NCBI GenBank assembly: GCA_023428035.1 | Contig: JAEYZO010000311.1 | Span: 1 to 8,414, forward strand | From: Pseudomonadota bacterium | Lineage (GTDB): Bacteria > Myxococcota_A > Polyangia > Polyangiales > Ga0077539 | Direction: 5' to 3' | Length of the DNA: 8,414 bases | Part shown: one piece after another, positions 1 through 6,387 of the stretch | Position numbering within the stretch: position 1 is the first letter of the stretch | Layout of the letters: each line of letters starts with the position of its first letter | Made by a program: the position numbers and the translations under genes | Notes under the pieces: model-generated | What the model was told of the DNA's origin: nothing | The model's input: only the letters and a program-made list of their open reading frames with translations | Database searches by the model: none

Positions 1-41
1 GCCCGCCCGCGCCCTGCCTCTCCATCGCGCCGAGGCCCCCG

Positions 42-1154
42 TTGCCTCCGCCGCCCGCGCCGCCCGCGCCGCCCGCGCCTCCCGGCGCCACGGTCACCTG
101 CTCGCGGTGCCTGCACCTCAACCCCTCGCGCGTGGCCTACTGCCTGAGCTGCGGCGACGACCTCCGCGCGCCGACGCCCGCTGCGCAGCAGGGATCCCCC
201 CGCGGCGTTCCCCAGTCGCCCATCGAGGCGCCGGGGAGCGACCCCTACCCCGAGCACGAGCTCCGCTGGATCACCGCCCGCGGTCGCGGCGCGTTGGACC
301 TCGTGTTCCTCGTCGACGCGACGGGCTCCATGGGCTCGTACATCCACGAGGTGAAGACGCACCTCCTCGCGCTCATCGACGCGCTCAAGGGCTCACCCCT
401 CTGCCGCAGCCTGCGGCTCGGTCTGGTGGCCTACCGCGACCACCCGCCGCAAGACAGCACCTACGCCAGCCACGCGGTCGCGCTCACCGAAGACGTCGCC
501 GCGATCCGTCGCGAGGTCGACGCGCTGCAGGCCTCGGGCGGCGGCGACGGGCCCGAGTCGGTCACCGACGGGCTCTTCGACGTCGTGCGGCTCGACTGGA
601 GGCCCGACGCCGCCAAGGCCGTGGTGTGGTTCGGCGACGCGCCGCCGCACGGGGTCGAGCCGCGGGGAGACGCCTTCCCCGAGGGGTGCCCCTGCGGGGA
701 GCACTGGTTCGCGCAGGCCGAGAGCTGCCGCGAGATGGGCGTGGCGGTCTACGCCATCGGGTGCCTGCCGGGGCTGCGGGGCTTCGCGGGCGCCGAGGCG
801 GTGTTCCGTCAGGTGGCGCGCACCACGCGGGGGATGTTCCTGCCCCTGCGCGAGGCGACGATGCTGGTGCCGCTGATCGCGGGGGCCGCGGTGAGCGAGC
901 TCGACCGGCAGCGCGTCGACGAGCGCGTGGCCGACCTCGTCGAAGCGTGGAGCGCGCAGCTCGCGGCCACCGACGAGGCCGAGCGCGTGCGCTGGATCAC
1001 CGACGCCCTGCGCCGCGAGGGCGTGCGCGCTCGGGGCATGGACTTCGACGAGTCCTCGACGGCGCCCTCGCCGCAGCGCTTCAGGGAGGTCACTCAGGCC
1101 GACGTCTCCGGCGCCCTCGACCGGCTGCGCATGGCGGGCCGGGCGGCGGTGTAG
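42..1154 (+). CDS. Zinc-ribbon and VWA domain protein (5' end uncertain, possibly partial)
   Basis: Likely a cytoplasmic metal-ion-dependent adhesion/scaffold protein; its partner is unknown. Counting from the TTG at 42, a proline/alanine-rich start (residues 2-14) leads into a four-cysteine zinc ribbon (C20-x2-C23, C34-x2-C37). A loose linker follows, then a VWA domain from about residue 84. The MIDAS motif is D92-A-T-G-S96. Further VWA motifs are YRD (131-133), GGGDGPES (166-173) and FGDAPPHG (197-204). A Cys/His cluster (C216, C218, H221, C229, C241) sits inside the domain. The C-terminal ~90 residues are helical and charged. I see no signal peptide or membrane segment. The frame has no stop back to the left edge and TTG lies inside a proline run, so the true start may lie outside the window. 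An internal GTG start (residue 31) would split the zinc ribbon, so I reject it. The next gene begins one base after the stop, suggesting co-transcription. The VWA call is firm; the biological role is unknown. Confidence 0.85.
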   Translation: MPPPPAPPAPPAPPGATVTCSRCLHLNPSRVAYCLSCGDDLRAPTPAAQQGSPRGVPQSPIEAPGSDPYPEHELRWITARGRGALDLVFLVDATGSMGSYIHEVKTHLLALIDALKGSPLCRSLRLGLVAYRDHPPQDSTYASHAVALTEDVAAIRREVDALQASGGGDGPESVTDGLFDVVRLDWRPDAAKAVVWFGDAPPHGVEPRGDAFPEGCPCGEHWFAQAESCREMGVAVYAIGCLPGLRGFAGAEAVFRQVARTTRGMFLPLREATMLVPLIAGAAVSELDRQRVDERVADLVEAWSAQLAATDEAERVRWITDALRREGVRARGMDFDESSTAPSPQRFREVTQADVSGALDRLRMAGRAAV

Positions 1155-1155
1155 C

Positions 1156-1638
1156 GTGGGGCGCGCGGCCCCCTGCCCGTGCTCGTCGGGCCTCGCGTAC
1201 GACCGCTGCTGCGGGCCCTACCACCGCGGCGAGCGCGCGGCGCCCGACCCGCCCGCGCTCATGCGCTCTCGCTACAGCGCCTTCGCCCTCCGCGAGGCGG
1301 AGTACCTCCACCGCACGCTGCACCCCGAGCACGAGGACCGTTCGCGCCTGAAGGATGTGGTCCTGCGGTCGATCCGCGAGTCGGCCTCGCGCCATCGGTA
1401 CCCGGGGCTGCGGGTGATCGACCACGAGGGCCCCGACGAGGGAGGGATCGCGCGGGTGCTCTTTCACGCGAGGGTCTTCGAGAAGGGCCGCGACCGGTCG
1501 TTCGTGGAGCTGTCGGACTTCGCCCACGACGGCGAGGGCTGGCGCTACCTGCGCGGCGAGGGCCTCCCCCTGGCGGCGAGCGCGTCGCCGCCGGAGGGGA
1601 TCGCGGCCTTCAGGCTCGCGCTCAGCTCGCGGGGATGA
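1156..1638 (+). CDS. YchJ-family (UPF0225) SEC-C motif protein
   Basis: Small metal-binding protein of the YchJ/UPF0225 family, whose cellular role is not well defined. The N-terminal SEC-C zinc motif is complete: C7-P-C9-S-S-G12, then Y15, C18-C19-G20 and H23. Next comes the family signature PALMRSRYSAFAL (33-45) and YLHRTLHP (50-57), which begins the NTF2-like fold; this fold runs to about residue 133 (WRYLRG). E. coli YchJ, of similar length, carries a second SEC-C motif at its C-terminus. Here that motif is absent and is replaced by an Ala/Ser/Leu tail (136-160). The GTG start at 1156 follows the upstream VWA stop by one base, and the SEC-C motif requires a start at or near here, so translation is probably coupled. 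The last 17 bases overlap the end of the convergent lipoprotein gene. Family assignment is confident; function is unknown. Confidence 0.93.
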   Translation: MGRAAPCPCSSGLAYDRCCGPYHRGERAAPDPPALMRSRYSAFALREAEYLHRTLHPEHEDRSRLKDVVLRSIRESASRHRYPGLRVIDHEGPDEGGIARVLFHARVFEKGRDRSFVELSDFAHDGEGWRYLRGEGLPLAASASPPEGIAAFRLALSSRG

Positions 1639-3883
1639 CGACGTAGAGGGTGCGGCGCTCGAGGCCCACGCCGTCGCCGGTGAAGAGCAGCGAGGCGACG
1701 AAGACCTGGTCGCCCGCGGCGGCGGGGACGAAGTCGTTGCGGAGCACGAGGTTGTAGAAGACCCGCGTGTCGCGGGCGACGTCGTGGAAGACCGCGCCCT
1801 CGCGGCGGGCGTAGCCCGCGGGGGCCTCGGGCGCGCCGCGGAGGGAGTTCACCGCGCGCACGAAGTCAGCGGTGGTGCGGCCGGTGGGGAGGCGCGTCTC
1901 GGCGGTGTTCGCGAGGACGCGCGCGGCGATGTCGGGGGTGCCGGCGCCCGCGATGGCGCCGACGGCGGCGACGATCTGGTCGGCGGTGCTCGCCGCGGAG
2001 CCACGGAACGAGAGGGGCTGGCCCATCGCGTCGACGGTGTCGGTGGCGGTCGAGAGGGCGCGGCTGTTCGTCAGGTGGGTCCCGGAGCCTACGTCGACGC
2101 CGATGTAGCGAGCGTCGCGGCGCTGCATGGCGGTGACGAGGTCGCCCCAGAGCGGGGCCATCGGGGTGCCAGTGTAGAAGTTCGGCTCGCCCGGGCCGTT
2201 GTGGGTGTCGGCGTCGGAGTAGGCGATGAACACCGGCGTGCGGCCTGGGCGGAAGCACGACCAGCCGTAGGCCGTCGCGTCGCCTCCGCAGTCGGCGGCG
2301 GTCGCGTCGCGGTTGTTCACCCCGCCGTAGGTCGAGAAGGCCCTGCCCTCGAGGAGGGCGTAGAGCGCGGGGGTGAGCGCCTCGGGGGCGTCTCCGCCGC
2401 CCGCGGCCGAGAGGGTGTTGATCGCGCTCTGCACGAGGTTGATGTCCCCGGCGAGGCGCTGCCTGAGGCGGAAGGCGTAGGCGCCGCTCTCGCCGCTCGC
2501 GCCGTTGGCGAAGTCGCGGTAGTCCGCGAGGCCGAAGTGCGCCTCGGGGCTCAGGTTCCGGACGCGGAGCATCAGGGCGCCGATGCCCGCCCGCAGCTCG
2601 GTGATGGTGACCCCCATGGAGCCGGTGGTGTCGACGACGAACATCACGTCGACGGGCACCGCGCGGTTCAGGTACGAGACCTCGCGGTTCACCGCGCCGC
2701 CGCCGTCGGTGCGGTAGGGGACCTCGACGACCTCGCCGCTGGGGCGCGAGCTCGCGAGTCGGGGGTCGGTGCCCGCGACGCGCTCGACGAGGTCGCTCGC
2801 GCCGTCGCCGTCGGAGTCGCGCCGGCAGGGGTCGGTGCCCGCGGCGCGCTCGTCGACGTCGGAGATCCCGTCGTCGTCGCCGTCGCCGTCCATGTCGCAG
2901 GCGGTGCACACCCCGGCGGAGCAGCTCTGCCCCGCGGGGCAGGTCGCTCCCGTGGTGAAGCCGAGGCCGTCGGGGTTGCAGGTGCGGATCTGCGTCGCCG
3001 TCGCGCAGCTCACGGCGCCGGGCGCGCACACCCGGGTCATGCAGCGCCCCGCCACGCAGGACTCGTTCATCGCGCAGGAGCGGGTGGTCTCGGCGGAGCC
3101 TCGGGCGTCGCACTCGCGCACGCGGGTGAGGTCGACGCAGGTGGCGGCGGTGGGCACGCACACCCTCGGGCGGCAGAAGTTCTCGGCGCCGCAGTACTGC
3201 GCCCCGGAGCAGTCAGTGTCCGCCACGCAGTCGACGCACACGCCGCGGGTCGTCTCGCAGACCTGGCCCCGGGCGCTGCACTCTCGCGACGACGTGCACG
3301 CGGTGACCGGCGCGCAGGCGTTGGAGCGGCAGCGCTGGTCCGAGGCGCAGTCGACGTCGCCGAGGCACTCGACGCAGAGCCCGCGCATGGTGTCGCACAC
3401 GAGCCCCATGCAGGTGCGGGAGCTCACGCAGGCGGCGGCGGTGACGCAGCGCTGCGCGACGCAGGCTTGATTCATCCCGGCGCACTGGGAGCCGGTGAGG
3501 CACTCGACGCAGACGCCGCGGGTGGTGTCGCAGACCTGGCCGCCCGCGCAGTCGGCGGAGCCGCGGCAGGTGGCGCCTCCGTCGGCGGGGGGAGCGTCGA
3601 CCGCGGGGGCGTCGGTGGTGGGGGTGTCTACCGTCGGGACGTCCACCGCGGGGACGTCTTCAGCGGGCGCGTCGACCGTCGGGACATCCACCGAGGGGAC
3701 GTCGTCCGTGGGGACGTCCACCGCCGGGGTGTCGTCGCCGCTGGGAACGTCCACCGCGGGGGCGTCGGTGGTGACCGCCGCGTCGCCCGCGTCCGTCGCT
3801 CCGGGGGGGTTGATCACCAGGGGGCTCCCGCAGGCCGTGAGCGCGAGCGAGAGCGCAAGCAAGCACCGTCGATGTCCAGTCAT
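1622..3883 (-). CDS. Surface lipoprotein with Cys-rich repeats, thrombospondin type-3 repeats and VWA domain
   Basis: Predicted exported, lipid-anchored surface protein of 753 residues, possibly adhesive. It starts with a lipoprotein signal peptide: basic H4-R5-R6, a hydrophobic core, and the lipobox L15-T-A-C18. A Val/Asp/Pro/Thr linker follows (about 42-103). Three tandem eight-cysteine units come next (106-146, 152-190, 196-237), then two looser six-cysteine units (242-281, 286-326). Residues 330-374 are Asp-rich calcium-binding thrombospondin type-3 repeats with the DxDGDG pattern. The VWA domain (about 409-645) has MIDAS D418-T-T-G-S422, YRD 455-457 and GGGDAPEA 495-502, plus an insert with C532 and C543. 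The C-terminal ~100 residues look like a beta-rich domain. I chose ATG 3883 because it gives a perfect lipobox; the frame stays open upstream to 4840 only as a shadow of trmO. No clear ribosome site is visible. The architecture is common among myxobacterial surface proteins; the ligand is unknown. Confidence 0.93.
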   Translation of the reverse strand: MTGHRRCLLALSLALTACGSPLVINPPGATDAGDAAVTTDAPAVDVPSGDDTPAVDVPTDDVPSVDVPTVDAPAEDVPAVDVPTVDTPTTDAPAVDAPPADGGATCRGSADCAGGQVCDTTRGVCVECLTGSQCAGMNQACVAQRCVTAAACVSSRTCMGLVCDTMRGLCVECLGDVDCASDQRCRSNACAPVTACTSSRECSARGQVCETTRGVCVDCVADTDCSGAQYCGAENFCRPRVCVPTAATCVDLTRVRECDARGSAETTRSCAMNESCVAGRCMTRVCAPGAVSCATATQIRTCNPDGLGFTTGATCPAGQSCSAGVCTACDMDGDGDDDGISDVDERAAGTDPCRRDSDGDGASDLVERVAGTDPRLASSRPSGEVVEVPYRTDGGGAVNREVSYLNRAVPVDVMFVVDTTGSMGVTITELRAGIGALMLRVRNLSPEAHFGLADYRDFANGASGESGAYAFRLRQRLAGDINLVQSAINTLSAAGGGDAPEALTPALYALLEGRAFSTYGGVNNRDATAADCGGDATAYGWSCFRPGRTPVFIAYSDADTHNGPGEPNFYTGTPMAPLWGDLVTAMQRRDARYIGVDVGSGTHLTNSRALSTATDTVDAMGQPLSFRGSAASTADQIVAAVGAIAGAGTPDIAARVLANTAETRLPTGRTTADFVRAVNSLRGAPEAPAGYARREGAVFHDVARDTRVFYNLVLRNDFVPAAAGDQVFVASLLFTGDGVGLERRTLYVVIPAS
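3575..3760 (-). repeat. In-frame degenerate repeat encoding the Val-Asp-Val-Pro-Thr linker
   Basis: Low-complexity coding repeat within the lipoprotein gene (residues 42-103). The repeated unit is roughly P-x-V-D-V/A-P-T/S, with Asp at regular spacing. At DNA level the plus strand shows recurring GGGACGTCCACCG-like units (for example near 3636 and 3711). The segment probably forms an extended, acidic stalk holding the folded domains away from the membrane. Such repeats can change length by slippage or recombination. Confidence 0.85.
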
Positions 3884-3939
3884 GGCCGCGGACGATACTG
3901 CGACGGCGCGCCAGAATCGACGCCGCAGCGGAGCACCCG

Positions 3940-4788
3940 TCACCCGCCAGGCCACCGCTCGTGAAAGCCCCGGTGCGCGGCTGCGTCTTCGAGCGCCTCG
4001 TCCCCGCGCGCCGCGAGCTCCCCCGCGGGGTACCCGCTCGCCACCGCGGTGACGGTCACCGTCTCTCCGTCCACCGCGAAGAGCACCCTCCACGAGCGCA
4101 CCGAGATGCGCATGGCGTCGCCCCAGCGCTCCACCCTGCGGTACGGGTGCGCCGTCGGGTCGCGCGAGAGCACGGGCTCGACCACCGCCCGCAGCTCGAC
4201 CCCGTGGGTCTCCTCCAGCCACTCGGCCTGGGTCTTCGCGAGGGGTGACCACTCCACGGTGAAGCGCGTGGCCGCGCCCGCTTCGTCGTCGCGCACGACC
4301 GCGTCGAGCCACCCCGCCCGCGCGTCGGGTCGGGCCTCGGCGTAGGGGAGGTAGGGCTTGAGGTCCAACACCGGCGTGCCGTCGAGGAGGTCGAGGTCCG
4401 CCACGTCGATGGTTCGCCCCCGAACCTTCAGCACCCGCGCGAGGGAGAGCCCGATGGGGTTGGGCCGGTGGGGCGAGCGCGTCGCGAACACGCCCCGGCG
4501 CACCCGCGGCCCCCGCGGCGGGAGCACCTTGGGCCGCCAGTTGTCGTTGCGGTGAAACCACGAGACGACCCAGACGAAGTCCATCCCGTCGAGGTCGCTG
4601 AGGGCGGCCTCGTAGTTGTGCTTCGGGAACAGCACGACGCTCGCGGGGTGCAGCGCCCCCGCCTCGGGCTGCCTCGGGGCGCGGTAGCGCTCGGAGTGGG
4701 TCGAGCGCACGACGCCGATGGGGCGGAGGGTGAGCGCGGTGTCGTCGGTGACCTCCCAGGGGCCGCGGTCGCTGCGTCGGTGCGTCAC
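3940..4788 (-). CDS. trmO: tRNA (N6-threonylcarbamoyladenosine(37)-N6)-methyltransferase TrmO (TsaA/YaeB family)
   Basis: SAM-dependent enzyme that methylates N6 of t6A at position 37 of threonine tRNA, tuning decoding of ACY codons; cytoplasmic. The 282-residue protein is a little longer than E. coli TrmO (~235). Family motifs appear in order: IGVVRS (24-29), PRQPE (38-42), F71-V-W and FHR (78-80), the diagnostic GVFATRSPHRPNPIGLS (99-115), and DGTPVLDLKPYLPYAE (136-151). The C-terminal region with S208-R-D-P (208-211) and the W233-R-V-L-F strand resembles the C-terminal domain of the gamma-proteobacterial form. An extra ~30-residue charged tail follows. The start is a GTG at 4788; no better start lies before the first conserved strand. 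The gene is divergent from the PARG gene (60-base gap), and the lipoprotein gene lies 56 bases downstream on the same strand. Nothing suggests a functional link to the lipoprotein. Identification is secure. Confidence 0.95.
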   Translation of the reverse strand: MTHRRSDRGPWEVTDDTALTLRPIGVVRSTHSERYRAPRQPEAGALHPASVVLFPKHNYEAALSDLDGMDFVWVVSWFHRNDNWRPKVLPPRGPRVRRGVFATRSPHRPNPIGLSLARVLKVRGRTIDVADLDLLDGTPVLDLKPYLPYAEARPDARAGWLDAVVRDDEAGAATRFTVEWSPLAKTQAEWLEETHGVELRAVVEPVLSRDPTAHPYRRVERWGDAMRISVRSWRVLFAVDGETVTVTAVASGYPAGELAARGDEALEDAAAHRGFHERWPGG

Positions 4789-4848
4789 GGCGCGCGAGGA
4801 TACGCGACGGCGTTGACCGCGCGGGGCGTCGGGGCGTCACATGGCGCG
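4789..4848. promoter_or_regulatory. Divergent intergenic region between trmO and the PARG gene
   Basis: This 60-base stretch must hold the start signals of both divergent genes if each has its own promoter. On the plus strand there is a TTGACC at 4813-4818, followed after 18 bases by TCACAT (4837-4842), a poor -10 match that would give an almost leaderless PARG message. On the minus strand, TATCCT lies just upstream of the trmO GTG. Neither is convincing in such GC-rich DNA, and no Shine-Dalgarno sequence is obvious for either gene. Confidence 0.3.
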
Positions 4849-6126
4849 ATGCTCGCGTCGATGCGCCTCCCTCCCGCTCCCCTGCTCACGGCGGTGCGCG
4901 CCGCGGCGCAGGCCCCCCCGACGGACCTCGCGGGCTTCGCGGCGCTGCGCGAGGCGCTCAGCGAAGACCCGCTGCAGATGCGCGGGGTGGAGTCGCTCCT
5001 CGCCGACGAGCCGGGCTTCGCGCAGAGGTTCGCGTCGCGGATCGTCCCGTCGATCCTCCAGCGGGCGGCGTCGCTGCAGTTCTCCCCTGCCCCGCGCTAC
5101 CTCCTCCAGTGGAGGCCCGGGGGCCTGGCGATCCCGCGCTCGCAGGTGGCGGCCATCGTGGCGCACGCGATCCTCGGGACGCTCCCGGAGCAGCACTTCC
5201 CGCAGCAGGAGTTCCCGCGCGGGGGCTTCGCGTGGCTGCTCGGCAGCACCAGCCTTTCGGACGTCGCCAAGCTCCGGTGCGTGCTGCACTGGTTCGACCG
5301 GCTGCTCGACGACGAGCCGAAGGGCTCGCTGGTGATCGAGCGCGACGTGACGCGCACGCCCTACACCGCGATGGAGTGGGCGATGTCTCCCGCGCCGCTC
5401 ACCGACGTCGAGGTGGTGGACGCGGGCGGGATCGAAGACGCCCACGGGTGCCTCCAGGTGGATTTCGCCAACCGCTTCCTGGGCGGGGGGGTGTTGCGCC
5501 GCGGGTGCGTGCAGGAGGAGATCCGCTTCGTGGTGTACCCGGAGCTTCTGGTGGGGATGTACCTCTGCCCGATGATGCGCTCCAACGAGGCGATACGGAT
5601 GCGCGGCGCGGAGCGCTACAGCGACTTCACGGGCTACGCCCGGGGCTTTCGCTTCGCGGGGGATTTCACCGACGGGTCTCCGCGTGGGGGCGACGGCGCG
5701 CCGCTCACCGAGCTCGTCGCCATCGACGCTCGCGACTACGGCAAGTCGATGGACCCGACGGTGCAGTTCGGGTCCGAACAGATCCTGCGGGAGATGAACA
5801 AGGCCCACGTGGGCTTCGGCGCGACGCGTCGGTCGAAGCGGCCTCCCATGGTCGCGACGGGGCACTGGGGCTGCGGGGCCTTCAACGGTCACCACCAGTT
5901 GAAGGCCGCGGTGCAGTGGCTGGCCGCGTCGGAGGTGGGGGCTCCCTTGCGGTACTACACCTTCGGCGACGCGAAGGCGGGCGACCTCGCGGGCTTCGTG
6001 GCGTGGGCGAAGAAGGACCTGGTGACGGCGGGGGGCTTGTACCGACGGGTGCGCGCGGCGGCCGACGCGGTGCCCGTGGGCGGCGACTGGCGGGGCCCGT
6101 GGTTCTTCGACGAGGTGATGGGATAG
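4849..6126 (+). CDS. Canonical (eukaryotic-type) poly(ADP-ribose) glycohydrolase
   Basis: Macrodomain-fold hydrolase that cleaves ribose-ribose bonds of poly(ADP-ribose), releasing ADP-ribose. The 425 residues cover the whole catalytic module of the vertebrate enzyme without its N-terminal regulatory half. Residues ~25-155 form the helical accessory domain (S98-Q-V-A-A-I, then K141-L-R-C). The catalytic core has LQVDFANRF (202-210) and the signature G212-G-G, seven residues, Q222-E223-E224, with the same spacing as human PARG; E224 aligns with the catalytic glutamate. Downstream are the YSDFTGYA clasp (257-264), VAIDA (290-294), MNKAHVGF (316-323), ATGHWGCGAFNG (336-347) and TFGD (371-374). 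H339 replaces the asparagine usual in ATGNWGCGAF. Start choice: ATG 4849 or ATG 4861 (421 residues). The open frame runs back to 4468 but only as antisense of trmO. There is no signal peptide, so it is cytoplasmic. No ADP-ribosyltransferase lies in the window. Confidence 0.95.
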   Translation: MLASMRLPPAPLLTAVRAAAQAPPTDLAGFAALREALSEDPLQMRGVESLLADEPGFAQRFASRIVPSILQRAASLQFSPAPRYLLQWRPGGLAIPRSQVAAIVAHAILGTLPEQHFPQQEFPRGGFAWLLGSTSLSDVAKLRCVLHWFDRLLDDEPKGSLVIERDVTRTPYTAMEWAMSPAPLTDVEVVDAGGIEDAHGCLQVDFANRFLGGGVLRRGCVQEEIRFVVYPELLVGMYLCPMMRSNEAIRMRGAERYSDFTGYARGFRFAGDFTDGSPRGGDGAPLTELVAIDARDYGKSMDPTVQFGSEQILREMNKAHVGFGATRRSKRPPMVATGHWGCGAFNGHHQLKAAVQWLAASEVGAPLRYYTFGDAKAGDLAGFVAWAKKDLVTAGGLYRRVRAAADAVPVGGDWRGPWFFDEVMG

Positions 6127-6145
6127 GGGGATCGTTCGGCGTCGA

Positions 6146-6229
6146 CCTCTCCCCCGAACCCCTCTCGCAACGTGCGACGGGGCCGTGGGCCCTCACCCCC
6201 GAACCCCTCTCGCAACGTGCGACGGGGCC
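6146..6229. repeat. Two direct copies of a ~39-base hairpin-forming repeat in a convergent intergenic gap
   Basis: Copies at 6146-6184 and 6191-6229 (period 45) differ at one base; the last 34 bases are identical. Each contains an imperfect palindrome: CCCC, a TCT/AC internal bulge, then CGCA-ACG-TGCG, closed by GGGG. The copies lie in the 261-base gap between the converging PARG gene and the 587-residue gene. There is no T-run directly after the hairpin in either direction, so these are not classic intrinsic terminators; they resemble REP/MITE-like dispersed palindromes. Just beyond, GGCCACGAA occurs twice (6226-6234, 6239-6247). The remaining 140 bases of the gap are less GC-rich and show no gene that I can support. 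Confidence 0.85.
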
Positions 6230-6387
6230 ACGAAAAAAGGCCACGAACGCCGGGCCATCGTCTCCGTGCCCACAGCCACCCACACTTCTGACGAATGCAA
6301 AGTCCGGTCACGGAGGAGGGGCGGGGGGTGGAGGCCGATCGGAACCAATCACCCTCGCAAAGCGGCAACACTGACCCGCGGTTGGTC

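Noticed and set aside
107..1351. 414-codon plus-strand frame overlapping the VWA and YchJ genes
   Set aside because: It is an Arg/Ala/Pro-rich shadow in another frame; the VWA and SEC-C motifs are in the other two frames.
3575..3760. CRISPR-like or tandem non-coding repeat
   Set aside because: The units are degenerate, in frame and encode the Val-Asp-Pro linker of the lipoprotein; there are no constant repeats with unique spacers.
1784..3964. 726-codon open frame on the plus strand, opposite the lipoprotein gene
   Set aside because: It is an antisense shadow of GC-rich codons. Its translation is Ala/Gly/Val/Arg-rich low complexity with no domain, while the minus strand has a lipobox, Cys repeats and a VWA domain.
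4813..4842. Sigma-70 promoter for the PARG gene (TTGACC with TCACAT)
   Set aside because: Only the -35-like box is good; the -10 match is about half of consensus. I kept it only as a weak note on the divergent gap.
4837..5895. 352-codon open frame on the minus strand, opposite the PARG gene
   Set aside because: The plus strand carries the full set of PARG motifs; the minus frame is an Arg/His/Glu-rich shadow.
6146..6247. Intrinsic terminator for the convergent genes
   Set aside because: The hairpins are imperfect and no T-run follows them on either strand; the A-run at 6233-6238 would place the Ts before the hairpin in minus-strand transcripts.
5109..6374. 421-codon plus-strand frame running through PARG and over the intergenic repeat
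   Set aside because: It is an out-of-frame shadow of PARG. The repeated PLSQRATGP peptide it contains simply reflects the two DNA repeat copies.
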